Shown: positions 18,702 to 27,776, counted from the stretch's first letter. The stretch is DNA of 64,000 nucleotides from Rhodococcus sp. G-MC3 (GCF_030063335.1 NZ_JASISW010000003.1:248001-312000); one strand, 5' to 3'. Program-made: numbers and translations. Notes: generated from the sequence alone by a model not told the origin.

Positions 18702-19658
18702 TCAGGAGGCCCGCTTCTCGGCCTTCTTGGCTTCGCGAGCGAGTGAACGGTCGCGCATCTCTTCGAACTTGGTGGCCTGCTTCTCTAGATCTTCGAGGAA
18801 CACTGCCAACTCTTCGCGTTTGTTCTCGCCCTGGCCGGTGAAGTCTTCGCGCTCGAAGATTCTCCACTTACGCAGAACCGGCCAGACGACATCTTCGAGG
18901 TGCTGGCGCAGATCGTAGATTCCGTGCTTGGCCATCAGCACACCATTGCGACGGAAGTTCGGCATTCCTGCGCCGGGCATCTGGAAATTGGTGACGATGT
19001 CGGAGATCGCGGTCAGCGTTTGGTCCGGTGCGATGTCGAGAGCAGCCGCGCTGATATTGCGATAGAAGATCATGTGCAGGTTCTCGTCCGCTGCGATGCG
19101 CTGAAGCATGCGGTCGGCGATCGGGTCGTCACACACCTTGCCGGTGTTGCGGTGCGATACACGCGTCGCGAGCTCCTGGAACGTCACGTACGACACCGAG
19201 TGCAACAGACCGGTGGCCGAGCCGACGGGAGATGCGAATCCGTTGGTCATGTGGATCATGCGTGCTTCTTCGAGGGCGACGGGATCCACCCCGCGGGTGA
19301 CAACGAGGTAGTCGCGCATCACGATGCCGTGGCGGTTCTCCTCGGCGGTCCATCGGCCCACCCAGGTTCCCCAGGCACCGTCCCGAGAGAAGTTTTCGGC
19401 AATTTCACGGTGGTAGGAGGGCAGGTTGTCCTCGGTGAGGAGGTTGGTGATCATCGCGGCTTTTGCGACCTCGGAGAGCTTGCTCTGCTCGGGGTCGTAG
19501 TCTTTTCCGCCGAGTTCGGCGAAGTTGCGGCCTTCGTCCCACGGAACGTAATCGTGCGGGTGCCATTCCTTTGCCATCGACATGTGCCGGTTCACGTTGT
19601 CTTCCGCAACCGGAACGAGCTCGTGCAGCAGCTCCAGCTGTGTCAGATCCCTCGCCAT
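18702..19658 (-). CDS. desA1: Acyl-ACP desaturase (ferritin-like diiron)
   Basis: Start at ATG 19658 (MARDLTQLELLHELVP), giving 318 residues; the longer frame upstream is not protein-like. The two diiron ExxH motifs are EENRHG near residue 112 and DENLHM near 195, as in plant stearoyl-ACP desaturase. It introduces a double bond into ACP-bound fatty acids, in mycobacteria for mycolic acid precursors. Gene order beside dusB and an LCP gene points to the DesA1 (Rv0824c) orthologue rather than DesA2. Confidence 0.85.
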   Translation of the reverse strand: MARDLTQLELLHELVPVAEDNVNRHMSMAKEWHPHDYVPWDEGRNFAELGGKDYDPEQSKLSEVAKAAMITNLLTEDNLPSYHREIAENFSRDGAWGTWVGRWTAEENRHGIVMRDYLVVTRGVDPVALEEARMIHMTNGFASPVGSATGLLHSVSYVTFQELATRVSHRNTGKVCDDPIADRMLQRIAADENLHMIFYRNISAAALDIAPDQTLTAISDIVTNFQMPGAGMPNFRRNGVLMAKHGIYDLRQHLEDVVWPVLRKWRIFEREDFTGQGENKREELAVFLEDLEKQATKFEEMRDRSLAREAKKAEKRAS

Positions 19659-20005
19659 TACATTGCCTCCGTACATTGTCGATAACCAGGCACAGCCTAC
19701 GGCACCGTAACAACGCTGGGAACTCTCGTGAGTCCAGCGGCGTGCCGTGGCTTTGTACTGGTATTTCGGAGATTTTTCCCCAGGTTGGGCTCGTGCCCCC
19801 GGTTCCGAACCATAATCGAGTGTACGACTGTGCACGTCAGGATTGTCGGTGGCGAAGCTGCCGGTCTGCTGGGAATTCGGTCGATTCGGATCGAGTTCCG
19901 CAGGCCAGGTGCGCGGCTCGGGTCTCCAGCCACTGAATGTTGAACCTGAATGTTCGTTCCGTCACGCCGCCGGCGTATTCGCCGAACGGACCGGCGGAAC
20001 AGCGT

Positions 20006-20081
20006 TGGTGCCCCCAGTAGGACTCGAACCTACGACCTGCGGATTAAAAGTCCGTAGCTCTACCAACTGAGCTATAGGGGC
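20006..20081 (-). tRNA. tRNA-Lys (anticodon TTT)
   Basis: The minus strand starts GCCCCTATAGCTCAGTTGG, has anticodon loop CTTTTAA, a TTCGAGTCC T-loop and an acceptor stem closing to GGGGGC, with discriminator A and an encoded CCA at 20006-20008. Total 76 bases. Confidence 0.97.
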
Positions 20082-20145
20082 GCGGATCGAAAGTGTAATG
20101 GTGCCCTATCCGAGTTGCCCACGCGCCCCCGCCGCCCGTGCCGAG

Positions 20146-21411
20146 TCAACGACCGAAGCTGCTGCAACCTTCGGGAGCGGGAATTCCTGCGAGTCTGTCG
20201 TCGATCCACTGGTGTGAGCCGGGAAGGCCCGAGACGGCGACGACAATGTGTTCGCCGACGTACTCCTCCAGCCTGACGGTTGCGCCGTGGGCACACCATT
20301 CGTCGTAAAGTCGCTCGGCACCTTCTCGGGGTACCCAGAACTCTTGCTGTCCCTGGTAGATGAATACCGGCGCAGACGGAGCCAGATCGCCGCCCATGCG
20401 CGTCTGCCGGATGATTTCCTCGGCGATGGGGGTGTGATCGACGTCCGGGACGTCCGACAAGGCCTGTACCGGAATCGGTGCCACCAGCCCGCCCGGCGCC
20501 AATAGATAGACACACATGTCTTTTGCGATCTGAGCGAGGCGGAGCCCGTTCGCATTCATGAGTTGGAACATTTCTGGATATTCACGGGCGACGCCCATAG
20601 CGGCCGAGAGGAACAAAGTCGATGCGGCATTGTTTCCGTTCATCGAACCGAGCAAAATTCGATAGTCGATCGGCGCTCCGCCGAACGCAGTTCCTACCAA
20701 ATTTACATCCGGGGCATAGGAGGGTGCCAATTGAGCAGCCCATCCTGATGCGATTGCGCCACCGGAGTAACCGGTTATTGCGATGGGGGACTCGGCGGGG
20801 AGTCCGAGTTGTGGAAGATTGACCATGGCGCGGAGAGCGTCCAGTACGGCATGCCCCGCCATTCGACCGGCAGCGTATGCCTGTCTCGGGCCCTGGTGGT
20901 CGGTGACCACAACCGCATAGTTCTTCGCCAGAAACAGTTGTACTGCAGCGATTTCCGGTGCAATGCCGCGTGGCAGAGTCCAGGATGGCGCGCACGTGTT
21001 CCCCAGTGAATCGATTGCCATGTTGTATGCGACGACCGGCCGCGAGCCCTTACCGGTCCAGGGCGCGGTGGGGACTATCACGGTGGTGACGCCTGCGACC
21101 GGCTGGTCTTTGGAGTCGTTCGTTCGAAACAGAATCTGAGTGGAAGCCACGGGCGTTATCAGCGGACCGACGTTCACTATCCGCGTGTTCAAAACGGCTC
21201 CAGGGGTCGCTGATTCGAATCCGGGTGGCGGATCGAACCAAGGTTCGCCCAGTGGTGTGGCCGCGGCTAGAGATGGATCCTGTGCCGGAGTGAGGAAGCT
21301 TTCCAACGGATCTGCAACGACCGTCGCGCACGTGCCGGCTGCGAGGAGGCAGACCGAGAGGAGTGCGAGAATGGTTCTTGCCGAACGGATGAAGAGGTTT
21401 CGAAGAGTCAT
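20146..21411 (-). CDS. Secretory lipase (LIP family, PF03583)
   Basis: A 421-residue exported protein with a signal peptide (residues 1-33, hydrophobic core ILALLSVCLLAAGT). The body has TDHQGPRQAYAAGRMAGHAVLD, a hallmark of the LIP family, the nucleophile elbow GYSGGAIAS near 215, and a C-terminal Asp/His pair with GSHQWIDDRL near 405. It should hydrolyse triacylglycerols or other long-chain esters outside the cell. The gene stands alone next to tRNA-Lys. Confidence 0.85.
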   Translation of the reverse strand: MTLRNLFIRSARTILALLSVCLLAAGTCATVVADPLESFLTPAQDPSLAAATPLGEPWFDPPPGFESATPGAVLNTRIVNVGPLITPVASTQILFRTNDSKDQPVAGVTTVIVPTAPWTGKGSRPVVAYNMAIDSLGNTCAPSWTLPRGIAPEIAAVQLFLAKNYAVVVTDHQGPRQAYAAGRMAGHAVLDALRAMVNLPQLGLPAESPIAITGYSGGAIASGWAAQLAPSYAPDVNLVGTAFGGAPIDYRILLGSMNGNNAASTLFLSAAMGVAREYPEMFQLMNANGLRLAQIAKDMCVYLLAPGGLVAPIPVQALSDVPDVDHTPIAEEIIRQTRMGGDLAPSAPVFIYQGQQEFWVPREGAERLYDEWCAHGATVRLEEYVGEHIVVAVSGLPGSHQWIDDRLAGIPAPEGCSSFGR

Positions 21412-22261
21412 GCTCTCACCTGAATTCGTAGTCCACGTTGACCCGAGATGCTCTAGATCACAATAGGGTCAACGGGGAGTTGTACGCGGCATCCGTCGCG
21501 CGTCGAGCTCTAAATGTTATACGAACCCCTTCTGAGAAACGCTACGGCGCAAAGGGTTAGGGAACACTCGAATGCATTCGGGTTTGTTGCAGGCAATTCC
21601 GGATGGCTCGGCTGAAACCGACAGTGAATCGGTTGCAATACTTGGATCGGTGCTTCGCGGTGATTTTCTTTTCAATTGAACGGGCACGTTCGAATCATCG
21701 AAATAGTCGGCGATGCGACAGCAGCGTCGCGTTTCCGATGCCGACCACTCGAATGGCGTGCCGTCACCGGGTCGTCTGGAATGCCCTGCGACTGGACGTT
21801 ATTGAACGCCCATTCGGCGGCTGTGAGGTGGGCGATGTCGATCTTGATCCGGTTCGACGATGCTGGTCGGGTCGAGCCGGGTAGGGGTGGGTAAGGCCCC
21901 TATGAGCTGATCGGCTGTTGCGTGAGGATGTGGTGATCGTCTCGAAAGCGCCCGGCCTCGCAGTCACGTGCTTTACGGTAAGGCCGATTTGTAAAGCGAG
22001 CTGGGGCTGCGAATATTGTTCGATCGACAGACGTCATCGGACACTGAAGTGGCTCGAGTGCGCACCCCCTGCAGCGCACTCGAGCCGGATGGATCATACC
22101 ACTCGGATTGTTTGGTCCGGCGTGGGTTTTTGTCCGAATTCCGGTTTCTGCGGCATATTCCGAGCGCGTAGTCGGTCTGAGGGCAGGTTTGTGACGTACG
22201 CTGAATAGCAGTATTGCCTGCTGATAGATGCAGGGCGCTTGGTTTCGGAGGCACGAAAGAA
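21412..22261. other. 850-bp gene-free spacer upstream of TetR regulator
   Basis: Both strands contain only short frames without recognisable protein character. The composition is more AT-rich than the neighbours, especially 21490-21700. It holds the lipase promoter at its left end, a perfect GC-rich hairpin at 22051-22086 and the promoter of the TetR gene at its right end. I see no RNA gene I can name. Confidence 0.5.
22051..22086. promoter_or_regulatory. Perfect hairpin in TetR upstream region
   Basis: GGCTCGAGTGCGC at 22051 is the exact complement of GCGCACTCGAGCC ending at 22086, with a ten-base loop. There is no following T-run on the plus strand, so it could be a terminator relic, an attenuator or a protein-binding site. 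Confidence 0.55.
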
Positions 22262-22930
22262 ATGGCACAACAAGAGCGCGCACGGCGGACCCGGGCGGCG
22301 ATCGTGGAAGCAGCGGCAGCGGAGTTCGCGCGTCGCGGTTACGCCGCGGCGTCGGTGAACACCATCCTCGAGGGCTCGAATGCCACGAAGGGTGCGATGT
22401 ATTTCCACTTTCAGTCGAAAGAGGATTTGGCTAGGGCGGTGCTCAGTGCTGCGCTCGAGAGATACGTAGCGATCACCGAGAAGTGGAAGGGATCAACTCT
22501 GCACCCCTACTTCGTGGTGCACGGGATCATCGACGACATCGCCAGTGGATTTCAGAACGATGTGGTCGTGCGAGCGGAATTCCGGCTGATCGTCGAGCCC
22601 GAGTTCTACAGCGAAGTGCAGACCGGCGCCGGTCAAGCTTGGGGGAAGGCGGGCTACGAGCTGGCTTGCCGAGCGCAGGAGGCAGGCGACCTCAGGTCCG
22701 AGTTCAGTCCCGAGAAGTTCATCAGGGTGCTGGCGGCATCGTTGGCAGGTCAGCGGTACATGGCGGACCTGGTCAGCGACAGTCGTGACCTGCGATTGAT
22801 GTTCGAAGAGTCACTCGAAGTAGTTCTTTATGCGATGGCTTCGCAGCAATGGCTGGACGAGTGGAAGGTCTCGGGATGGCCGTCCAACGAGCTAGGGACC
22901 GTGGAAACCGCTTCTGACCTGCCGGTTTGA
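22262..22930 (+). CDS. TetR-family regulator, gamma-butyrolactone-receptor-like
   Basis: Start at ATG 22262 (MAQQERARRTRAAIVEAA). The 222-residue protein has the helix-turn-helix GYAAASVNTILEGSNATKGAMY followed by FHFQSKEDLARAVL, the signature form of the ArpA/ScbR receptor group, and a ligand domain including QEAGDLRSEF. Such receptors repress until a diffusible butyrolactone binds. No AfsA-type synthase is in the window, so it may answer to a remote or foreign signal. It stands directly before the tRNA-Glu/Asp/Phe cluster. Confidence 0.72.
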   Translation: MAQQERARRTRAAIVEAAAAEFARRGYAAASVNTILEGSNATKGAMYFHFQSKEDLARAVLSAALERYVAITEKWKGSTLHPYFVVHGIIDDIASGFQNDVVVRAEFRLIVEPEFYSEVQTGAGQAWGKAGYELACRAQEAGDLRSEFSPEKFIRVLAASLAGQRYMADLVSDSRDLRLMFEESLEVVLYAMASQQWLDEWKVSGWPSNELGTVETASDLPV

Positions 22931-23009
22931 GTTTTTCTCTGAAAGTGTCCTAAGCTATCCCAGCTCCCAACGGAACGCCGTTGAGGGTAACGTCGGAGCA
23001 GTTCGGCGG

Positions 23010-23082
23010 GCCCCCTTCGTCTAGCGGCCTAGGACGCCGCCCTTTCAAGGCGGTAGCGCGGGTTCGAATCCCGTAGGGGGTA
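23010..23082 (+). tRNA. tRNA-Glu (anticodon TTC)
   Basis: Starts GCCCCCTTCGTCTAGCGG, has anticodon loop CTTTCAA on a GCCGCC/GGCGGT-type stem, T-loop GGTTCGAATCC, and an acceptor ending AGGGGGT with discriminator A. CCA is not encoded. Confidence 0.95.
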
Positions 23083-23263
23083 CGTAAGTCGATAGGAAAG
23101 CAAGACATGGTCGGAATTGACAAACCGGCTGGTAGTAAAGCAGTCTCTTGCAGGCTGGCGCGGTTCCAAGCGGGTTGATCTACTGCTAGAGTTCGCGGCG
23201 GTAAAGCTTCACGGCAAGGGCAAGTTACAGCATTTCGTTCATGCAAGGCCAGTTCCACTTCAA

Positions 23264-23337
23264 GGCCCTGTGGCGCAGTTGGTTAGCGCGCCGCCCTGTC
23301 ACGGCGGAGGTCGCGGGTTCGAGTCCCGTCAGGGTCG
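23264..23337 (+). tRNA. tRNA-Asp (anticodon GTC)
   Basis: Starts GGCCCTGTGGCGCAGTTGG, has anticodon loop CTGTCAC flanked by CCGCC/GGCGG, T-arm GCGGGTTCGAGTCCCGT and an acceptor closing CAGGGTC with discriminator G. Confidence 0.96.
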
Positions 23338-23414
23338 CAACACCGGTGCGCAAGCACCGGATTGCGACAGTTTCAAGAGGCGCAGTTTTACGAGGCATTG
23401 TCACGGTGCCGCCC

Positions 23415-23491
23415 GGCCAGGTAGCTCAGTTGGTACGAGCGTCCGCCTGAAAAGCGGAAGGTCGTCGGTTCGATCCCGACTCTGGCCACCA
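23415..23491 (+). tRNA. tRNA-Phe (anticodon GAA), likely attachment site
   Basis: Starts GGCCAGGTAGCTCAGTTGG, anticodon loop CTGAAAA, T-arm TCGGTTCGATCCCGA, acceptor TCTGGCC, discriminator A and encoded CCA. One hundred bases downstream, on the minus strand, is the stop codon of an integrase remnant, the usual layout when an element integrates into a tRNA 3' end. Confidence 0.96.
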
Positions 23492-23590
23492 CGTTTGCGC
23501 AGTTCAGGGGGTGTTCGCGCGACTCTCGCTGGCTGTAAGGCGACCGAGCCGGAGTCGAATATCCGCCATGCGCTATCGGCAGTCAAATTG

Positions 23591-23713
23591 TCAGTCGAGT
23601 CCGAGTGTGTCGAGCGCATCCGCAACGCGGTCCAGATCGGAATCGTAGAGGTCCGCCTAGGTGTTTGCGGTGACCGTGATCGAGGCGTGTCCCATTGTCA
23701 CTTGAAGGAGCTT
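23591..23713 (-). pseudogene. Tyrosine recombinase (integrase) C-terminal remnant
   Basis: The minus strand reads KLLQVTMGHASITVTANT, a stop, then ADLYDSDLDRVADALDTLG and LD before TGA. This is the end of a phage/ICE tyrosine integrase: the LGHAS-type box precedes what should be the active-site Tyr, but TAG (23657-23659) replaces the expected TAY codon. The gene is cut at about 23713 where an istB relic begins. It once integrated an element at the adjacent tRNA-Phe and is now dead twice over, by truncation and by loss of the nucleophile. Confidence 0.82.
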
Positions 23714-23715
23714 CA

Positions 23716-24580
23716 GTGTCGTCTGCCAACGCCGCCAATTCCACCCGCAATACCACTGCCGAACCTGTCGGCACCGATCTGGTTCGGTTGCTCAAAGCCC
23801 TCAAACTCGGTGCACTCGCAGACACCCTGCCAGACCGCGCAGCCCTGGCCCGCCAACACAAACTCAGCCACATCGGGTTCCTCGAAGTGCTCCTCGCCGA
23901 CGAAGTCAATCGCCGCGAATCACGTTCGGCAACATTGCGCGCCACCAAAGCCGGCTCGATCCGGCGATGGCGTTCGACGCGTGGAACGCCCTCGACGACC
24001 TGAGTTATGACCGAACCCTGCTCGGTGATCTGACATCGCTGCGGTTCCTCGATGCGCACCAGTGCGCGATCATCCTCGGTCCAGTCGGGGTCGGGAGGAC
24101 ACATCTGGCAACAGCATTGGGGCACATAACAATCCGGCGGCGGCACACTGTTTTGTTCGCTCGATCTGACAAACTGTTCACTCGGCTCCGAGCAGCACGT
24201 CTGGACAACGCCGTCGAGGCGGAGATACGCCGACTGACCGCCATCGACGTGTTGATCATCGACGACTTCGCACTTGGACCCCTCGATGCCACCGAGACCA
24301 GTGACTTCTACGAACTGATTGTCGAACGCCACCGCAAGAAGACCACGATCGTGACATCCAATCGTGAGCCAGATGAATGGTTGACCATGACCGCCGACAC
24401 CCTGCTCGCGCAGTCAGCGATCGACCGCCTCACCTCCACCGCCCACACCCTCGTCATCGAAGGACCGTCCTACCGTCAACGGACCCGACCCGGAACAGTT
24501 GACGCAAACACCGAAACGAGCATCCTCAATAACGCGCCACGGTGGTCCCTGCCCTCTGGCAATCAGGTGGTCCCATCACC
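23716..24580 (+). pseudogene. istB relic of an older IS21-like element, frameshifted and interrupted
   Basis: Translation from GTG 23716 gives an IstB-type AAA+ helper ATPase: LKLGALADTLPDRAALARQH, then a shift at about 23955 (one base lost in GGCTCGAT) and continuation as LDPAMAFDAWNALDDLSYDR. Walker A reads GPVGVGRTH with Arg in place of the usual Lys; Walker B is VLIIDDFALG. The 3' end is separated by the IS21 element and resumes at 27025, ending at TGA 27076. No istA accompanies it. Confidence 0.8.
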
Positions 24581-24642
24581 TGACGAGGCTCGGCGAAATT
24601 CCGCAGTTGTGCTCACTGAAATTCCCTACCCGTGAGCGGTCT

Positions 24643-25494
24643 TCACTGTAGTGGTTGGCGGGTTCCGGTGGTGGCTTGGCGGAGCTTTTCCGAGCGGGCG
24701 TTGTGGTCCCGTAGGCGGTAGGAATCGCCGTCGAGATTGAGTACCACCGAGCGGTGCAGCAGTCGGTCGAGCATCGCCGCGGCGACGGTGTTGTCGCCGA
24801 GGACCTCACCCCACGAGCCCACGCCCCTGTTGGTTGTCATCACGATCGATGTCTTCATATACCGTTGAGAGACAACCTGAAACAGCGCCGACGCTGCCTC
24901 ACCCGGCAACGGCAGATACCCGAGTTCGTCCACCACCAACAGTGTCGGCCCGGCATAAAATCGCATCGTCGTCGCCCACCGACCCTCCAATGCGGCACGG
25001 TGGCAGCGGGCCGCGAGATCAGCGGCGGTGGTGAAATACGTCCGATACCCGGCGTGCGCTGCGGCCCGCGCCAACCCGACCGACAGATGCGTCTTGCCGA
25101 CCCCCGGCGGGCCGATGAGCAGCACGTTCGTAGCTGTTTCGAGGTAACGGCAGGTCGCGAGTTCCTCGATCAACTTGCGATCGACACCCGCTGCGGCGTC
25201 GTAGTCGAAGTCCTCGAGCGACGCCGGCGTCGGCAGGCACGCGAACCGCAACCTGCCGGTCAACCGCCGGGCCTCGGTGGCTTCGACCTCGATCGAGAGC
25301 AGTCGATCCAACGCTGCTGTCATCGACAATTCTTCCGCTGCCGCCTGATCGAGAACCGAGGGCAATGCTGCGGCGGCGTCATTGAGTTTGAGGACCGCGA
25401 GATGCCCGCGCAGGCGTTGGTAGAGACTGGCAGCTTCGGCGGTGTTCGGTGCCGGGATCCGGTCGTTGGAGGTGGCCGGTTTCTGGATGCTCAT
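24643..25494 (-). CDS. istB: IstB, IS21-family transposition helper ATPase
   Basis: A 283-residue AAA+ protein with Walker A GPPGVGKTHLSVGL near residue 130, Walker B LLVVDELGYLPL near 192 and sensor segment SIVMTTNRGVGSW. IstB stimulates IstA transposase and selects target DNA. Its start overlaps the istA stop by four bases. Confidence 0.95.
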   Translation of the reverse strand: MSIQKPATSNDRIPAPNTAEAASLYQRLRGHLAVLKLNDAAAALPSVLDQAAAEELSMTAALDRLLSIEVEATEARRLTGRLRFACLPTPASLEDFDYDAAAGVDRKLIEELATCRYLETATNVLLIGPPGVGKTHLSVGLARAAAHAGYRTYFTTAADLAARCHRAALEGRWATTMRFYAGPTLLVVDELGYLPLPGEAASALFQVVSQRYMKTSIVMTTNRGVGSWGEVLGDNTVAAAMLDRLLHRSVVLNLDGDSYRLRDHNARSEKLRQATTGTRQPLQ

Positions 25495-26882
25495 GTCAGG
25501 GTGTTCCTTCCGCGGGCGGCTCGTTCGTAGATGGACAGGTCGTGAATCGTAGCGCCAGTGGACTCGGATACTGTTGCAGTGGAATCAGATTCAGCATTGT
25601 CGTGCGTGTGGTATGCGGCTGGATCCAGTGCTGCCCGAAGTCGTGTGGCCGCGTCGACGGCGTCTGCTCCGGGTGGGATGCGTTCTTTGCGGCGATGTGG
25701 TCGACCGGTGTTCGCACCTGCCATCGCCGCTTGTTCGAGGGCGTAGATGTGGCCGTGATCGCGCACCATCGCACCCGTTCCGTCGCCGGCCAGACGATGC
25801 CGTGCGATGGTGATTCCCGAGGTCGTGACGATGTCGATGACGTCGGTGCCCAGGACCTGCGAGACCGCGACCTGCGCCGATGCGAGTTCGGGCGGCACCG
25901 AATAACGGTTGCCGCGATAGGACACCAATGCCTGCCGAGACACCGTTCGGTCGGTGGTCAGGATCGCCGGATACGCCGTGGACGGCATCGGATGCAGACC
26001 TTCGGCCGTGGCGACGGTCGCTACCGACGCTCTGCCGTCCTTCGTCGGCCGCAGGCAGGTGTCGCCGCGGACGCGGCAGAAGCGGTCCAGACTCGCCTGG
26101 GCTTGCTCGACGCTCAGGTGATCGGGCAGTGTTCGCCACCATCGTTGGGCGGCAGTGTGATTGGACTTCTCCACTGCCCCTTTGCGGTTGCCGCGTCTCG
26201 GTGGGCAGATCGCGACGGACACCCCATAGTGTTTCGCGACGCCGGCGAAGCTCGCGGTGACTCTGCCCGAATCGGGATGACACACAGTGGCCATCCGGTC
26301 GAATCGCCACACCCGGCTCACTCCGCCGAGTCCCCGGCAAATCCGATCGAGGCCGTCGACGACCTGAGGCTGAGTCATCGCTGGCGCGAGAACCCCGCGC
26401 CACTTACCCGAGCATGCCAATGTTCCGACGAACAAATGTGCCATCGAACCCCACCCCCACGAAGCAGGCGGGTTGGGAAGATCGACCCAATCCCATTGTG
26501 TCTCTTCACCTGGCGGGTGATCGATCACTGCGTTGGGGCGTTCGGTGGCGGTGAGGCAGGCCTGACAGATCGGCCGCAGTTTCAGCTCGCGGATCTTGCG
26601 GTGCAGGGTTTGATACGACATTGCATAGCCGAGATCTTCGAGTTCGTCGCACAACGTGCGCACCCACAGATGCGGGTCGTCGATGAGGCGTGCGGTGACG
26701 TAGGCGAGGAACGCGTCGAACGGATCGACGATGCTGCGTTTCCGCACCCCCGGGGAGGTGGTGCCGTTGAGATAGGACCGGATCGTTTTGGGGTCTCGGC
26801 CGGTGTGGCGGGCGATCGCTGAGATCGACCAGCCTCGTTTGCGTAGGGCGTGTACTTCCATGTCTTCCTCCCGTGTAAGCAT
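25491..26882 (-). CDS. istA: IstA, IS21-family DDE transposase
   Basis: Start at ATG 26882 (MLTREEDMEVHALRKRGWSI), giving 463 residues. An N-terminal helix-turn-helix (ISAIARHTGRDPKTIRSYL) is followed by a DDE integrase core whose first Asp is in QWDWVDLP, and by NRKGAVEKSNHTAAQRWW with the catalytic Glu. The C-terminal beta-barrel segment SYRGNRYSVPPELA is typical of IstA. Confidence 0.95.
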   Translation of the reverse strand: MLTREEDMEVHALRKRGWSISAIARHTGRDPKTIRSYLNGTTSPGVRKRSIVDPFDAFLAYVTARLIDDPHLWVRTLCDELEDLGYAMSYQTLHRKIRELKLRPICQACLTATERPNAVIDHPPGEETQWDWVDLPNPPASWGWGSMAHLFVGTLACSGKWRGVLAPAMTQPQVVDGLDRICRGLGGVSRVWRFDRMATVCHPDSGRVTASFAGVAKHYGVSVAICPPRRGNRKGAVEKSNHTAAQRWWRTLPDHLSVEQAQASLDRFCRVRGDTCLRPTKDGRASVATVATAEGLHPMPSTAYPAILTTDRTVSRQALVSYRGNRYSVPPELASAQVAVSQVLGTDVIDIVTTSGITIARHRLAGDGTGAMVRDHGHIYALEQAAMAGANTGRPHRRKERIPPGADAVDAATRLRAALDPAAYHTHDNAESDSTATVSESTGATIHDLSIYERAARGRNTLT

Positions 26883-27140
26883 GAGGAGCGGGCCTCCTTC
26901 GAGTAGCTGGTGCGTGGTCAGAGACCACCAGCATCGTGGGAGGCCCGCCCTCGTTGGCGGTGCCACACGGGTAGGGAATTTCAGTGAGCGAGACTAGAGA
27001 ATTTCGATGAGCGCCGTCATCACCCTGGCAAGCGACACCTACGACGCGAACTTTGGTAGCGTTACGCACGGATTGAGATCCTCAGGGTCGTCCGGTCAGT
27101 GGTGGCAAAGCGGGTGGACCGCGGGTATTCGAGGACGGTT

Positions 27141-27776
27141 ATGGTGGCCCGAAAGGTTTTGACTCGAGCTGAAGCTCACGCTCGCACGCGGGATGAGCTG
27201 ATCGATGCCGCAGAGCAGTTGTTCCTCGTCAACGGCTACCGAACAACGTCGATTGCTGCGGTCGCAGCGGAGGCCGGCAGGACAGTCGGTGCTATATACA
27301 GCAATTTCGACAGCAAGGAAGACCTGTGTCTCGAGGTGTTGAAGCGTTGGGTTTCAGCTGAAGTAGCGAGTCTCGCGGCCGACCTTGCAACTTCGTCCGG
27401 AGACGACGTCGACGCACGTGTCGCTGTTTTGACGGCATGGTGGGCGGGTGTGTCAGCGAACTCAAATCTGGTAATTTTGGTCGCCGAGTATATGCTCAGC
27501 ATTCTTCGCGATTTCGCTCGGCGAGCCGAGATGGTTAGCACTTGCAAGACAGTTATCGAAGTTTTGAGCGAACTGCTTGCCACGTTCCTCCCCGAGGGTC
27601 TCACGACCTCCGATGATGCGGCAATGGAGGCGGCGCAAGCGTTAATTTTCACCGGGGTTGGTCTGTCCGCTGGCCAGGCAGCCGGGGTTATCGGCAGCGA
27701 TGATTCAGTCACCATCTTTACGTCGACATTGCGACTGATTTTAGGCGATCTCATCGCATCGGTCACGCCAGCGTAG
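27141..27776 (+). CDS. TetR-family transcriptional regulator
   Basis: Start taken at ATG 27141 (MVARKVLTRAEAHARTRDEL), giving 211 residues; a start at 27099 is possible. The helix-turn-helix is TTSIAAVAAEAGRTVGAIYS, then NFDSKEDLCLEVL. The ligand domain is not recognisable to a subfamily. It lies between two IS blocks and beside the remains of fatty-acyl genes, so it may once have controlled them. It appears intact. Confidence 0.8.
   Translation: MVARKVLTRAEAHARTRDELIDAAEQLFLVNGYRTTSIAAVAAEAGRTVGAIYSNFDSKEDLCLEVLKRWVSAEVASLAADLATSSGDDVDARVAVLTAWWAGVSANSNLVILVAEYMLSILRDFARRAEMVSTCKTVIEVLSELLATFLPEGLTTSDDAAMEAAQALIFTGVGLSAGQAAGVIGSDDSVTIFTSTLRLILGDLIASVTPA

Larger units (their letters stand above)
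24581..27019 (-). mobile_element. IS21-family insertion sequence, complete (2439 bp)
   Basis: Both ends carry 54-base imperfect inverted repeats starting TGACG, each containing two copies of a GCTC-N3-GAAATTC motif; the inner 24 bases (24611-24634 and 26966-26989) match perfectly. The five bases TCACC flank the element at 24576-24580 and 27020-27024 as the target duplication. It encodes istA and istB on the minus strand, both full length, so it looks potentially active. It landed in the last codons of the older istB relic. Confidence 0.92.
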
